From positions 30,335 to 94,334 of the forward strand of contig LLCB01000234.1 in assembly GCA_001414345.1 (NCBI GenBank): a stretch of DNA of 64,000 nt. Reading direction: 5' to 3'. How positions within the stretch are numbered: the stretch's first letter is position 1; every line of letters starts with the position of its first letter. This stretch comes from Hymenoscyphus infarciens (Eukaryota > Ascomycota > Leotiomycetes > Helotiales > Helotiaceae). Both the position numbers and the translations under genes were made by a program. Below the pieces are notes generated by a model that was not told the origin of the DNA, searched no databases, and saw only the letters and a program-made list of their open reading frames with translations. Shown one piece after another: positions 22,920-33,539 of the stretch.

Positions 22920-23830
22920 AGACGTCAAATTGAGGCCATGTAAGCGATTAGAGTGGAGCCTGTCCAGCCATTGACGCATATAATACTCGTTGTATTTTCT
23001 CTATATATCAAAACCATCCCCGATATCACTTTTCGATCTCTCAACAGGAGACCAATACGGCTACTAGGAAAACCAAGTATATAATCACCCTCTTTAGCAG
23101 AAGGAGAGGCAAAGCCGATATTAATAGTGTTCCCCACTCGATTGATTTCGAAATATCGAGTTTGCACACTTTCCTCCCCTGCCAGAATTTTTTTTGTCGT
23201 CAAAAGAAGTCGGGGATCTGGCTTTATTATCGAGCGCTAGCTGATATTTGTAGTCATCTGTACCTTATTGCACCATTGTAACTTCCATTGCCATATCTCG
23301 AGTGCTTAGTCCACTGTTCGAAGTATAATTGCTAACCGTGTAACGTTCTGGAAAGCCGGTTATGATGCTAATATTCTCAGTCGCACACTGCAGTGTATAT
23401 TTTAGCTTCGTGTTCCCAATTTATGGAGCGGTCGATTCCAACTCCTGGCCAAGTATCTTCTGGAGAGTTTCGTAGAGGGAAATCCAGCCAATATTGTTAT
23501 AAAATTGATCTTTAGACTGTCCACGAGCAAGAAGCTAAAAATCAAGGGCCTTACGGCAAGTCTCGGTGACAGTTTTCGAGTATGGACTCTTATTCTTTGC
23601 TTAATATTTTCGTCAGTGGTGAGACTTAGAAGAGCAAACACTTTGTCTCATGGGTTGGTGCTTGATGAACTTTCGTAGATAGATAGCCACGCAGCTCAGT
23701 CCCTTCCGCTTGTCCACCCCCCCTTCTTAGGTAGTCCATCTCAAATGGCATGCTGCGAGCCATCAATTTCGCCATCGTACCTCTGGTTTTAAATAAAACA
23801 CATATACAGTTAGGTCTACACAACGAATAG
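22920..23830 (-). pseudogene. HET-domain (heterokaryon incompatibility) protein, truncated and decayed
   Basis: On the minus strand a stretch reads LSIYESSSSTNP-stop-DKVFALLSL and then TTDENIK, the PRDKVFALLGL hallmark that follows the HET domain. The stop TGA (23650-23648) stands where the family's Arg (CGA) is expected. After a frame change comes KTVTETCRKALDF and QFYNNIGWISLYETLQKILG, then, from about 23203 to 22925, the C-terminal signature EGDYILGFPSSRIGLLLRD (EGD...PFVLR in the family). The N-terminal HET core is missing: normal sequence gives way to AT-rich repeat at about 23830. HET proteins trigger self/non-self cell death on hyphal fusion; this copy cannot work. At least two frameshifts and several stops are present. 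Confidence 0.6.
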
Positions 23831-24796
23831 ATGAATAAAATATTAATTATTCATTATAAATATTAAATAAATATGTAGTATTTAAGCGATCATTTAAGTG
23901 ATAAGAGCTTAAATAAATATATTATAAATAGTTTCTATTTGTTAGGCTTAATATCCGTATCCTAGGTCTTAGTATAAAGAGCTTATATAAGTTGAAATTT
24001 ATTCTCTTTTTATATATATATATATAGATATAATAATACTCTTAATTTACTTACTTTTAATTATTACTAATAGAGTACTATTATCTTAACTTAAATCTCT
24101 AAAGATATCTATTTATCTCTTATTATTATTATTTTATTTATCTTTTCCTAAAATTAGATTTCTAGTTATATATAACCTCTAAACTAGTTTCTAAACCAGT
24201 TTAGAACTATTAAGATATAATAATACTAACGTCTTAATTTAAACCCTATTTAAAGAAGCCTCTACTACTAGCTATCTACTACTTAAGTATCTTCTAAAAG
24301 TAATTAATCGTGTCTAAATTATACTACTATTAAATAAATCAATTCTATTATCTAAAACTACTAACTAAAAGAGGTTCTCTATATACTATTTTGACTTTAA
24401 TATATCTAATCCTAAGCCTTCTTTAAGAACGATACTACTATAGTATAAGCTTACTAAGCCTCTTTAAACGTCTCTTCTCTAGTCTCTTCTTCTTTTATAG
24501 TATTACTAGAGACCTAAGATAAGTCTATAAAAGACTCTAAATCGCTTTCTTAAAGTAGAATATATAAACGTTCTAAATATACTATTCTTACTACTATTAC
24601 TCTTTATTAAGCTTTCTAATAAAAGCTTATATACTCTTATAATAAAACGACTTTTATATATAAATACTTTAATATTATATACTTAGATAGCTTCTAAGAA
24701 AAGTATACTAAAAAAGATAAGAAAATACTACCTTTTAGCTACTAGTAGATATATAAGTTTTACTTCTAGAACTCTTTTAATTTCTGCTACTATAGT
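23831..24796. repeat. RIP-mutated repeat sequence, unclassified
   Basis: About 1 kb of AT-rich sequence with almost no CpA or TpG, flanking the left edge of the chromovirus. Runs of ATATATA are common. I could not recover a protein motif or a partner copy elsewhere in the window. Confidence 0.5.
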
Positions 24797-24912
24797 TATA
24801 ATAGTACGAAATATATACTACTACTAAAGAGGTATATAGAAGTATATTTAAGATAGAATAATATACGTAAAGACTAGGCTCTAGTATAGAAGAAAAGGAA
24901 AAACTATCTCTC
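24797..24912 (-). repeat. 3' LTR of the chromovirus, first piece
   Basis: Starts TATAATAGTACG and ends ...AACTATCTCTC, where element A is inserted. The same sequence runs uninterrupted at 52625-52750. The other pieces are 28410-28630 and 32026-32101. Confidence 0.8.
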
Positions 24913-25276
24913 TATAACGGCATGCCGTCCTATATAGCCGATATTACGTGGCATATGCCGTATATATTAGCTTTTAGTAGTTATTATTTTGTATTATCTA
25001 ATTTAGGAAGGTTACGTACGTCTATACGTCTGTCTAGACTTTCAGACGTACTTTATAGGGTTTAGGCTTTTGTATTAGCCGACGTATATTGTTATTCAGT
25101 TTCGTACCTCTTTTATATCGTCTGAAACCTCTTATATATAGTAGTCTACTCCTAGAGTTAGAAAAGGCTAGTTTAGCCTTTTCTTCTATATTAGAGCCTA
25201 GTATCTATATACGTCATTTTGTTATATATACTCTTATATACCTCTACTATAGTTATATATATTTCATACTATTATA
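24913..25276 (+). repeat. 5' LTR of element A
   Basis: 364 bp, same length as its partner at 28041-28404 and differing mostly by transitions; more strongly RIP-mutated. Contains the palindrome around GGCATGCC near its start. Confidence 0.9.
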
Positions 25277-25613
25277 TAAAAAGGCTAAACTCTACTTTAC
25301 TAGTAATAGTATTTATAATATCTTTTTAAGCTTTTTATTACTTTTGTTTCGCTTTAGGCTTAAATTAGTCTATTATAATATTATCCTTAAATAGCTAGGA
25401 TTCTAGAGATCTTCTAGATAGCTAGTAATATTAGAGTTTAGTATCGGTTTTAGATAGCTAGTAAAAATCGTATCTTATATATTATAGGATTTAAATACGC
25501 TAAGTGTTTAAAATCCTAATAACCCTCTTTATATAGAGACTACTATATATAGATTTAGTAAATAAGTTAACTATTACTAAAAGTTATTATAAAGGCTTTT
25601 AAATCTACTCTTA

Positions 25614-25624
25614 CCCCCCCCCCC
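25614..25624 (+). repeat. Run of 11 cytosines inside element A
   Basis: An 11-C homopolymer in otherwise AT-rich sequence. The less mutated copy of this element ends the window in a G run in the same relative place (63994-64000, minus orientation), so the tract is a family trait. Confidence 0.7.
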
Positions 25625-26890
25625 TCTTCTAAATCGATATTATATCGAATTTCCGAGAGACCTTAGGTCTCTCTAAACTAGCTCTACTATAAGACGTTGA
25701 GTAATAAACACCTTCTAGGGCCACCTCTCTTACTAAAAGACACCTCTCTAAAAGCCACCTAAATAGTATCTATATACTAAGATCTAGAAGATCTCGACAA
25801 AATAATAATAATAATCGAAGAGACTAGTAAGACTTCTTAAATATAGACTAGATATAATCGGTTATATAAGCTTTAAAAGCAGAAAATTAAGAAATAAAGA
25901 ATTAGCTAGCTAAGCTAGAAAAGAGAGTAAGCGAACTTATAATTTAAAGTTAATATCTTACTTTACTTTTAAACCCTTCTCTAAACCCTCTCTAATCTAA
26001 CCCTCTTCTGCTTCTAAGTCTGAATTCATACCTCTTTCAGCTATAAGCAGCTACCTCTAATATCTTCTAATATTCCTCTCTTATCTAACATAGTACTAAA
26101 GCCTCTTTAAATACCTTCTAATAAAAAAGCAAGATAACTAAAAAGATCGAACTTTTAGATAACAGCATTTTACTTATATACTAATAATAGAAAATATTAG
26201 TATAAGATAAACTCTATATAAATGCCGACTACTACGGTTTATCTCTAATATATAAAGCCCTTATTTAGAGTATAATAACTAGACTAGCTAGGAACTACCT
26301 AGAGCCTAGATATAAGTCGGACTTAGTTTAGAATACTTTCAAAGATTAAGAAAACATAGTTACTCTTTTAAATACCTACTTTTTAACTAGTTACAAAACA
26401 GAGGATGCTTAGAATACTTTCGTAGCCTTATAAATAAGAGGAGAAGATAATACTAAAGAAACTTTTACTAATTTTAAGGGTTACTTTTTAAGTATAGCTA
26501 TACTTAGAGAAATACTAGAATTAGAATAGTTCTTTTAAATGTAGGATAAGATTACACTATAGCTCTAAAACTTAGCTACTTTAAGAAAGAGATAATAGAA
26601 CTATAACTTTATTAAAATAGCGTCTAATCTTTTAGCTTTAAATAAGGAGATATACTAAAACACTAAGTTATATAATATTAGCACTTCGGTCTAAAATACC
26701 CTCTTCTTATCTAATTCAGCTCTAAACTCTCTATAATCTAATAGCGAATCTACTACTTCTAAAGTAGAATCAGAATTAGAAGATAATAAATAAGTTCTTA
26801 AGTACCTAAAGGGAATAAGGTAGCCTATAGGCCTAAATAACATAGTTCCTATAATAGTACTAATAAATGTTATACTCGAAACTATACCCC

Positions 26891-27363
26891 TTTTATTATC
26901 TTAAACTTTAGATAGTATTTTCAAATTCAGTATTAAGTCTTTTAACTAGCTAAAACTATCCCTTTTTATCCCTAGATACTTAGATAATAATTTCAACTTT
27001 AACAACTTAGCTATAACTTTACTTTTAACTAGCTAAAACTCTACCTATTATTATCTTAAACGTTAGATAATAATTTTAACCTTTAATAATATTTAGTACT
27101 AAGTTCATTTAACTAGCTAAACCACCCCTTTTATTATCCTTAGATACTTAGATAATAGTTTTCAACTTTAACAACATTTAGCAATAAACTCATTTAACTA
27201 GCTAAAACTCCTCCTTTTATTATCTCAAACTTTAGACAGCATGTTTAACTTCGGCAACAACTTCGCCTTTAACCAGCCGAAACTACCCCTTTTGTTATCT
27301 TAAACTTCAGACAGTATTTTCAACATTCAGCAACAAACTCTTTTAACTAGCTAAAACCCCACC
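26891..27363 (+). repeat. Tandem array of about six 72-86-bp units in element A
   Basis: Each unit runs from TTTTATTATC through a TTAGATA-like middle to a final TAACTAGCTAAAAC(C/T)(A/C)CC. The unit starts lie near 26891, 26966, 27050, 27133, 27215 and 27290. The last two units are much less mutated and read CCAGCCGAAAC in place of CTAGCTAAAAC. The array lies after the gag region and before the 3' LTR; its role is unknown. Confidence 0.75.
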
Positions 27364-28040
27364 GACTCTAGTAAGGAGTCTTTCTTACATTCTTTACTTT
27401 CTTACTTTCTTTTACTTCTGGTTAGGCTAGAAGTTCCTTTTCATTTGAATTCTTTAACTCGGATACGAATTAGTACGCTTTTAAAAGGATAGTAACCTCT
27501 TAGCTGAGTTATTACTATCTACGACATTATCGAATTTTCATTTCTGACTTAACCTTTTTAAATTCTTCGAATCGGATACAAGTTGGTACGCTCTCGAAGT
27601 GAGCTCTTAATTGAGTTATCACTGTTACCCTCAACGTCACCTCTCGACTGAACGACCTCTGACTCGACTCTGAATTCGCCTTCGACTTTTTGAACTTTTG
27701 AACTTTTGAACTTTGAACTTTCTCTGACCGCTAGACGGATCAGACTATACTCTTTTAGCGAACGCGAATGCTTGCTTTTGATATTGAAGGATTAGAAACG
27801 AAGTCTCTTTTATAAGCATCTACGAATTGGGTCGGTTACGATTTAGGACCGACATCTCGTCTCGTTTACAATATTACGATAAATAAATAAACAAAGCGTC
27901 TTCGAACCCGGGTCAGCTACGATTCAGACCCTAACCAACTTACGACAACATAACAATATAACACTTACGCTATCTCGATTTAGCCCTAAACAACAAGAGA
28001 TAGATAGACTTAAGGACAAGTCTTTTTTAAGGGAGGGGGA

Positions 28041-28404
28041 TGTAACAGCATGCCGTCCTATATAGCCGATATTACGTGGCATATACTATATATATTAGCT
28101 TTCGGTAGTTGTTGTTTTACATTATCTAATTTAAGAAGGTTACGTACGTCTGTACGTCTATCTAGACTTTCGGACGTACTTTATAGAGTTCGGGCTTTTG
28201 TATTAGCCGACGTATGTCGTTGTTCGGTTTCGTACCCCTTTTGTATTGTCTGAAACCTCTTGTATATAGCAGCCTACTCCTAGAGTCAGAAAAGGCCAGT
28301 TTAGCCTTTTCTTCTGTATTAGAGCCTAGTATCTATATACGTCATTCTGCCATACGCACTCCTATATGCCTCTACTGTAGTTGTGTGTATTTCGTGCTAT
28401 TACA
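28041..28404 (+). repeat. 3' LTR of element A
   Basis: 364 bp, starts TGTAACAGCATGCCG and ends GTGCTATTACA, flanked outside by the target duplication CTCTC. It keeps many cytosines that are thymines in the 5' LTR. Confidence 0.9.
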
Positions 28405-28409
28405 CTCTC

Positions 28410-28630
28410 TTCTATACTAAATATAAGCATCTATATATAGAAGGTTAGAAACTACTAAGTCTCGATAATAATAATAACCGAGCTCTATCTAATATAACTA
28501 ATACTAAGTAATAAGAGCTAAAAAGCTAAATATATAATATCTAAATCTTAATCTCTTTTATCTATAAATATTAGATATTAATATCTTTAGTACCTTTAGT
28601 TATATAAGTATTAGTTAATTATAAACTTAG
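28410..28630 (-). repeat. 3' LTR of the chromovirus, second piece
   Basis: Lies between element A and the NLR insertion and aligns with about 52750-52940. It carries an extra stretch of roughly 20 bp, rich in ATA, that is absent from the other LTR. It ends with the 11-bp target duplication TATAAACTTAG of the NLR insertion. Confidence 0.75.
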
Positions 28631-28664
28631 TCTTTTTTTCATTTTTATTTTTTTATATTTTTTA

Positions 28665-29628
28665 TCGGTAATTATCTATTTTACTCTCTAAATAATGATT
28701 TATATCTTAAATATCCCTTGATTAATAAATAATACCTAGAATACTTCTTATTTTTATACCTCTTATTTTTAGAGAGTAAAACTATTAAAATAGAAGTATT
28801 CTAGTTAGTAAAGATATTTTCCTTATTTATTGTTTTCTTTATACTAATATACTAAAAAATTAATAAATATAGTAAATTAACCTACTACTATACTATCTAC
28901 CTACTTTCTAATACGTAAACTTTTGCGAGTACTCTCTAGTAGTATAATACTCTAATCCTTATGCTTTTGCTTAATTCTATAGTTTCCTAGTTGATTTAAA
29001 AACGCGTATAGTAAGTAGGATCTGAATCTTAGAGTGCCTTTATATAATTTAGTATAAGTGTAAACGAATTCTTTTCCTTCTTAAGACTCTTCTTACGTTG
29101 TTTTTAGATAACGCGATATACCTAATGATTTAGTATAGTGTTACCTTAGCTAAGTAACTTCTTGTTATTTACTAAATTCTCCTAACTAATTTATATAATA
29201 TCCTTTGAAGTATTAGTATCTGCTAGTATAGAATCACCTATTAATTTATTTATAATAGCTTTATTTTATTATTCTTATTAATTAAGCTCTTTTAATATTA
29301 TATAACAAGGCTTTATACACCGCTTATACTCTATCTTATTCTTATATTTAAGGGCTAGTATATTAGTAGTAGTAGTAATAGTAGAAGAAGATAGAGAGAA
29401 AATAGATTTTAGTACTTAAATATTATAAGACATCTTAGTATATAGTTTTAATTCACTTAAAAACAGGTATAGATATATAGTAAAAGTAGTAAATATTTAC
29501 TAACTAGAATACCTCTATTTTAACAGTTTTACTCTCTAAAAATAAGAGGTATTCTAGGTATTATTTATTAATTAAGAGATATTTAAGGTATAAATTATTA
29601 TTTAGAGAGTAAAATAGATAATTACCGA
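28665..29628. mobile_element. TIR element (MITE-like or small DNA transposon) inside the A-tail of NLR copy 1
   Basis: About 964 bp with very long terminal inverted repeats: 28665 to about 28825 is the reverse complement of about 29483-29628, apart from scattered transitions and a short extra stretch in the left arm. The tips read TCGGTAATTATC and GATAATTACCGA. The flanks on both sides are TTTTTTA, so the target duplication may be 7 bp or a TA within A/T-only sequence; this cannot be settled. The arms themselves contain facing TACTCTCTAAA and TTTAGAGAGTA boxes that could fold back. The interior has no recognised transposase. Confidence 0.7.
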
Positions 29629-30675
29629 TTTTTTATATTTAACTAGTCTTTTTAGCTATCTAAAGCCAGCGCTATATAGACGTACTTATTTATAGAGTTT
29701 TATCTAGAAGAAGCTTATATACTTAGAGTACTTATTACTAGACCTACTATATATATATACTACTACGCTCCTAGCTTTATATTCTAGTAATAGCTTAGTA
29801 TCTTCTTCTATTCCTCTTATTTCGATTTAAATTTAATATTTTTAGTTATTCTTATAGACAACTGATTTAGTTCTTTATAATAGCTCTTATAAGAGCTTAG
29901 TTAGCTTTCTCTTATATAGGACTAATAATAATCGTCTTCTAGTATACTATCTTATATAGAACTATTCTCTAATATATCTCTAATCTAAGTTTCCTAGCTC
30001 TATCTTCTATTCTCTCTACTCTAAGATCTTATACCTCTTAAAAGGTATTTCGCTGCTTTACCTAAGAGCTACTAAACGCGCTTCGAATATCTACTAATAT
30101 AAATAGTAGAGAATCGGTTCTCTACTCTATAGTCTTATATCTCTTAAGAGGTATCTTACTACTTTACTAAAGTACTACTAAATATACTTCGAATATCTAT
30201 CGATATAAATAGTAGAGAGTCTATTATCTAGTTATAAAAATCTCTCTATATTTATACTTCTATTTATACTATCTAGGCCTCTTCTAGTTACTCTATTACT
30301 ATTATCAGAGGTCTTTTACCTCTTCTAGTAATTCTCTTAACTTAAATATAGTATATACTAACTATATAGAATAACTACTATAAGTATTACCTCTAATCTT
30401 AGGTTAGTATATAGCTCTTATCTTCTTAGAGTTATATATAATTCCGTAGTATATCTAGAGTAGAAGTTCTCTAGTATTAGCAAATATATAGAATCGACTT
30501 TAAGAGCTTTCTCGATTAGTTCGTTTTAGTAGTCTATAGATACTACTATTAAGTAAATAAGCTATATAGGTCTTTTTTACTAATATCTAGTATATTACTA
30601 TATATAACGTAGCTTCTTTATAGAAGATTAAGAGGCTTAAAACTCTAATAGTTATAAAAAGAGATATTACTACGT

Positions 30676-31904
30676 TATAATAATAAGATAGAAGTAGAGT
30701 AGAGAAGTAGTCTATTCGTAGTTATTAACGCGAAAACTAAAGGTAAAGAGCGAAGATAGCTCTAAATAATACTAATATATAGGATTCTACTAGGCGGTAA
30801 GGAGTTACGTAATAGGTCTAAAACTATTATATTTCCCTCTCTTTAGTAGAGCTCGCTCTCGAGCTCTATAGAAACTCGTAGACTAGATATAGTTAGTTAT
30901 CTTATCTATCTACATATCTACTAGTCCTAGTCTATACTCTTGCCCTTCCTTCTACTAAGGTAGCTGTGAGATACTAGCTTTATAAGAGTAGTGAGATACT
31001 AGCTCTATAAGAGTAGTAAGGTACTAGTTATACGCCGAGTTACCTAAAACGCTCTATATTCTCTCTCTAATACTAATCTATATAATCTACTAAGTAACTA
31101 GTATATACTCCTACGATTTTATTAATTACTAAAGTATAGGCTTTAAGAGCTTTTGTAATATTAGAAGGAGAAGACTTCGAGAGTTAATAGAAAATAATAT
31201 AGCTAAAAGTAAGAAGGTCTGCTTAAAAGGCTTCTCTTATTAGAGCGTAGAGAGGCTTCTTCTTATTAGTAGAAGGCTTAGTCGACGAGAGAGCGTAGAG
31301 GGGCTTCTTCTTATTAGTAGAAGGCTTAGACTAACTAATAACGAGCTAGATAAGCTATCTTATCGAAGCGTCGATTACGCGAGCGTATTAATATTTCTTC
31401 TTAATAAGAGAGCTAAAGTTATATACCTAGCGTATAATATTAGAGTCTATTATTAGTATTTTATAGTTAGATACTAGCTATTTAAAGAGAGAGAGAGAGG
31501 AGATCCGAAGATACTAGAAGAGAGTCTATAGACACTAGAGAGAGAGATTCGAAGATACTAGAAAGAGGGGATCCGAAGATACTAGAAGAGAGTTTAATAC
31601 TAAAAGAGAGTCTTAAGCTTAGTATTAATTCGAGGGTCGCTAGCGAGAGGTCTAGAAAGCCGTTTAAAAGAGTTCGTAGAGTTAGTAGTAGAGAGGCTAG
31701 AATAGAGCTAAGATTAAGAGCTTATAAGAAGAGTAACCTTTAGTTTAATATAATAATAAAGTAGAAGTAGAGTAGAGAAGTAGTCTATTCGTAGTTATTA
31801 ACGCGAAAACTAAAGGTAAAGAGCGAAGATAGCTTTGAACGATACTAATATATAGGATTCTACTAGGTAGTAAGAAGTTACGTAACAGGTCTGAAACTAT
31901 TATA
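30676..31904 (-). mobile_element. TRIM-B: 1.2-kb terminal-repeat retrotransposon in miniature
   Basis: 1229 bp with two 156-bp direct terminal repeats (30676-30831 and 31749-31904) and target duplication TACGT (30671-30675, 31905-31909). The sister NLR copy shows the empty site at about 54615. A purine tract (AAAGAGAGGGAAA on the minus strand) borders the inner end of the left repeat, giving minus orientation. The 917-bp interior is non-coding and built of short direct repeats: about 30 bp around GAGATACTAGCT (30967-31030), about 50 bp around GAGCGTAGAG (31244-31335) and three copies of GATCCGAAGATACTAGAA-like units (31500-31600). A less mutated piece of its LTR lies at 62431-62535. Confidence 0.85.
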
Positions 31905-32025
31905 TACGTTGCCTTTTAACTTAAACTTAGCTCTATAGATAGTTCTAGAGATAAGATAGAACTACTAGAGATTTATAGAATATACTAGATATAGGTATTA
32001 AGTCTTCGTATCTCTATAAACTTAG

Positions 32026-32112
32026 CTTAGAAATATTAGTAGTATTTAGAGATATTAGCAGTTTTATAAGTATTAGTAATTTAGAATAGTATACTATTAT
32101 ATTCTCTCTCTT
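32026..32112 (-). repeat. 3' LTR of the chromovirus, last piece, with adjoining purine tract
   Basis: Aligns with 52938-53014 and ends CTATTATA at 32101. Directly after it the plus strand is pyrimidine-only, TTCTCTCTCTT, the complement of the polypurine tract expected just inside a 3' LTR in minus orientation. The same tract adjoins the LTR of element A. Confidence 0.75.
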
Positions 32113-33539
32113 TAAAAAAAGACTTATTTTAAGTCTTTAGCTAGTAGTTAGTATAATATTAAGTTATCTAGAGTATTATTTATCTATTTATTATAAGAAA
32201 TATAAATTATCTACTATTATAGTATCTAGTAGTTAGAGTAGGGTTAGTAGCTAGTAATATTAATTATTTAGTAAATAATCGCTTTTTATTTACTATTATA
32301 TATTATATAATAATAGATATAAATAGAAGAGAGGCTAATTATTAGCTATTAGATAGAAAGTAGTATACTATTATAGAGTTGTTATATTCTTACTATTATT
32401 ATATATTATAATAGTAATTATTAAGTAATAAATAAGAATTATAAAATAATAGTTATTATTATAAGTAGTATATTAGTAGACGACTTCTCTCTAATTCTAC
32501 CTTCTCTTCTTCTTTTCTTTTTATCTAAATAATATAAATAGTAAGAATATCTTCTAATTAGATATATGTTTATATACTAACTTATCTCTTAGAATATATC
32601 TATATATAAAAGTAAGTCTTTCTCTCTTTAATTAGACCTAATTTAGAGCTAATCTAATATAGTAAAAATACCTCTTCTATATTCTCCTAGTATACTTCTA
32701 GCTACTTACTAAGTCTACTACGTTTAGTACCTTTAGATAAAATCTTAGAATAGAGATTATATATACGCTTTTAAGAAGGCTAAGTTAAAGAAGTATAGGT
32801 ACTATATAGAGTAGAATACTATATATATTCTAGTAAGTTTAATTCTAAATATATACTAAATCTATTCTAACTTAGAATAGTTACTATAGTTTATAAAAAA
32901 GGAGTTTAGTAAGCTTAAGCTTAAGAAGAAGAAGAAGGAGATTAAGAAGGCTACTAAAGCCTTAAATAAGGTATTAGTTATTACTAGTATAAAGGTATTA
33001 AAGAATAATTTAGAGATATAGTTTACCTTCTTAGAGAAGATTTAAGCACTTTATACTAAGGTTATTATAAGTATCTCTTACTAATTAGAAAGGTTTTAGT
33101 TACTAATATTTAATAGTTCTTATATAGTATTATAGAGAGTAGAACCTCTATTTAAACCTAGGTTTAGATTCTTTTTAAGACCTATCTAAAGAGTTTATAA
33201 GTATTATCTTCTAAACCTATTATAAGAAGCGCTCTTATAAGAAGAAGGTAGAGAAAGAGCTAATTTAGACTTCTTACGCTTAAAAGAGTAGAAAGAAGAA
33301 TAATAAGTTAGAGAAAGAAGAGAGTAAAGAGACTACGGCTTAGAAAGAGTTAGTAGGCCCTTTTTTAGTAGTAACTTAGTATTAGTTCTTTACTTTATTA
33401 ACTTTAAATATCTCTACTAGTTAGTGTTTTATCTTAGGTTTTTATTATAAGTTCTTTATTAAGAGTAACTAGAATTAGAGAGTATTAATAGAGTTTTATA
33501 AATTAACTCTTTTATCTAATTCTTATCTAATTCTAATAT

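Larger units (their letters stand above)
24913..28404 (+). mobile_element. Element A: 3.5-kb gag-only LTR retrotransposon nested in the chromovirus LTR
   Basis: 3492 bp in plus orientation with 364-bp LTRs (24913-25276 and 28041-28404) and target duplication CTCTC (24908-24912, 28405-28409). The polypurine tract AAGGGAGGGGGA stands directly before the 3' LTR. The site is seen unoccupied at about 52745. The interior has a gag-like region on the plus strand (about 26.1-26.7 kb) reading LIYKALI, RLARNYLEPRYKSDLV and YFLTSYKTEDA, then GEDNTKETFTNFKGYFLSIA and ILREILELE. No RT or integrase motif was found, and the 2.76-kb interior is too short for pol. U5, the sequence just inside the 5' LTR and the polypurine tract are shared with the chromovirus, which therefore probably mobilised it. 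RIP-mutated, less so from 27.2 kb onward. Confidence 0.85.
28631..32014 (-). mobile_element. NLR copy 1: non-LTR-like repeat with T-rich start, inserted in the chromovirus LTR
   Basis: Flanked by an 11-bp duplication TATAAACTTAG (28620-28630 and 32015-32025). The left end is a long T-rich run, i.e. an A-rich tail on the minus strand, and there are no terminal repeats. Those are the marks of target-primed, non-LTR retrotransposition (LINE or SINE). Without the nested TIR element (28665-29628) and TRIM-B (30676-31904) it is about 1.2 kb. It aligns over its whole length with copy 2 at 53659-54720, both starting (minus strand) near GAAGACTTAATAC. It carries an internal roughly 106-bp tandem duplication (30015-30120, 30121-30225) absent from copy 2. 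No protein motif recognised. Confidence 0.7.

Noticed and set aside
25089..28420. Hydrophobic plus-strand frames at 25089-25394 and 28050-28420 that look like membrane proteins
   Set aside because: They are the two copies of the element A LTR; the apparent hydrophobicity comes from AT-rich sequence.
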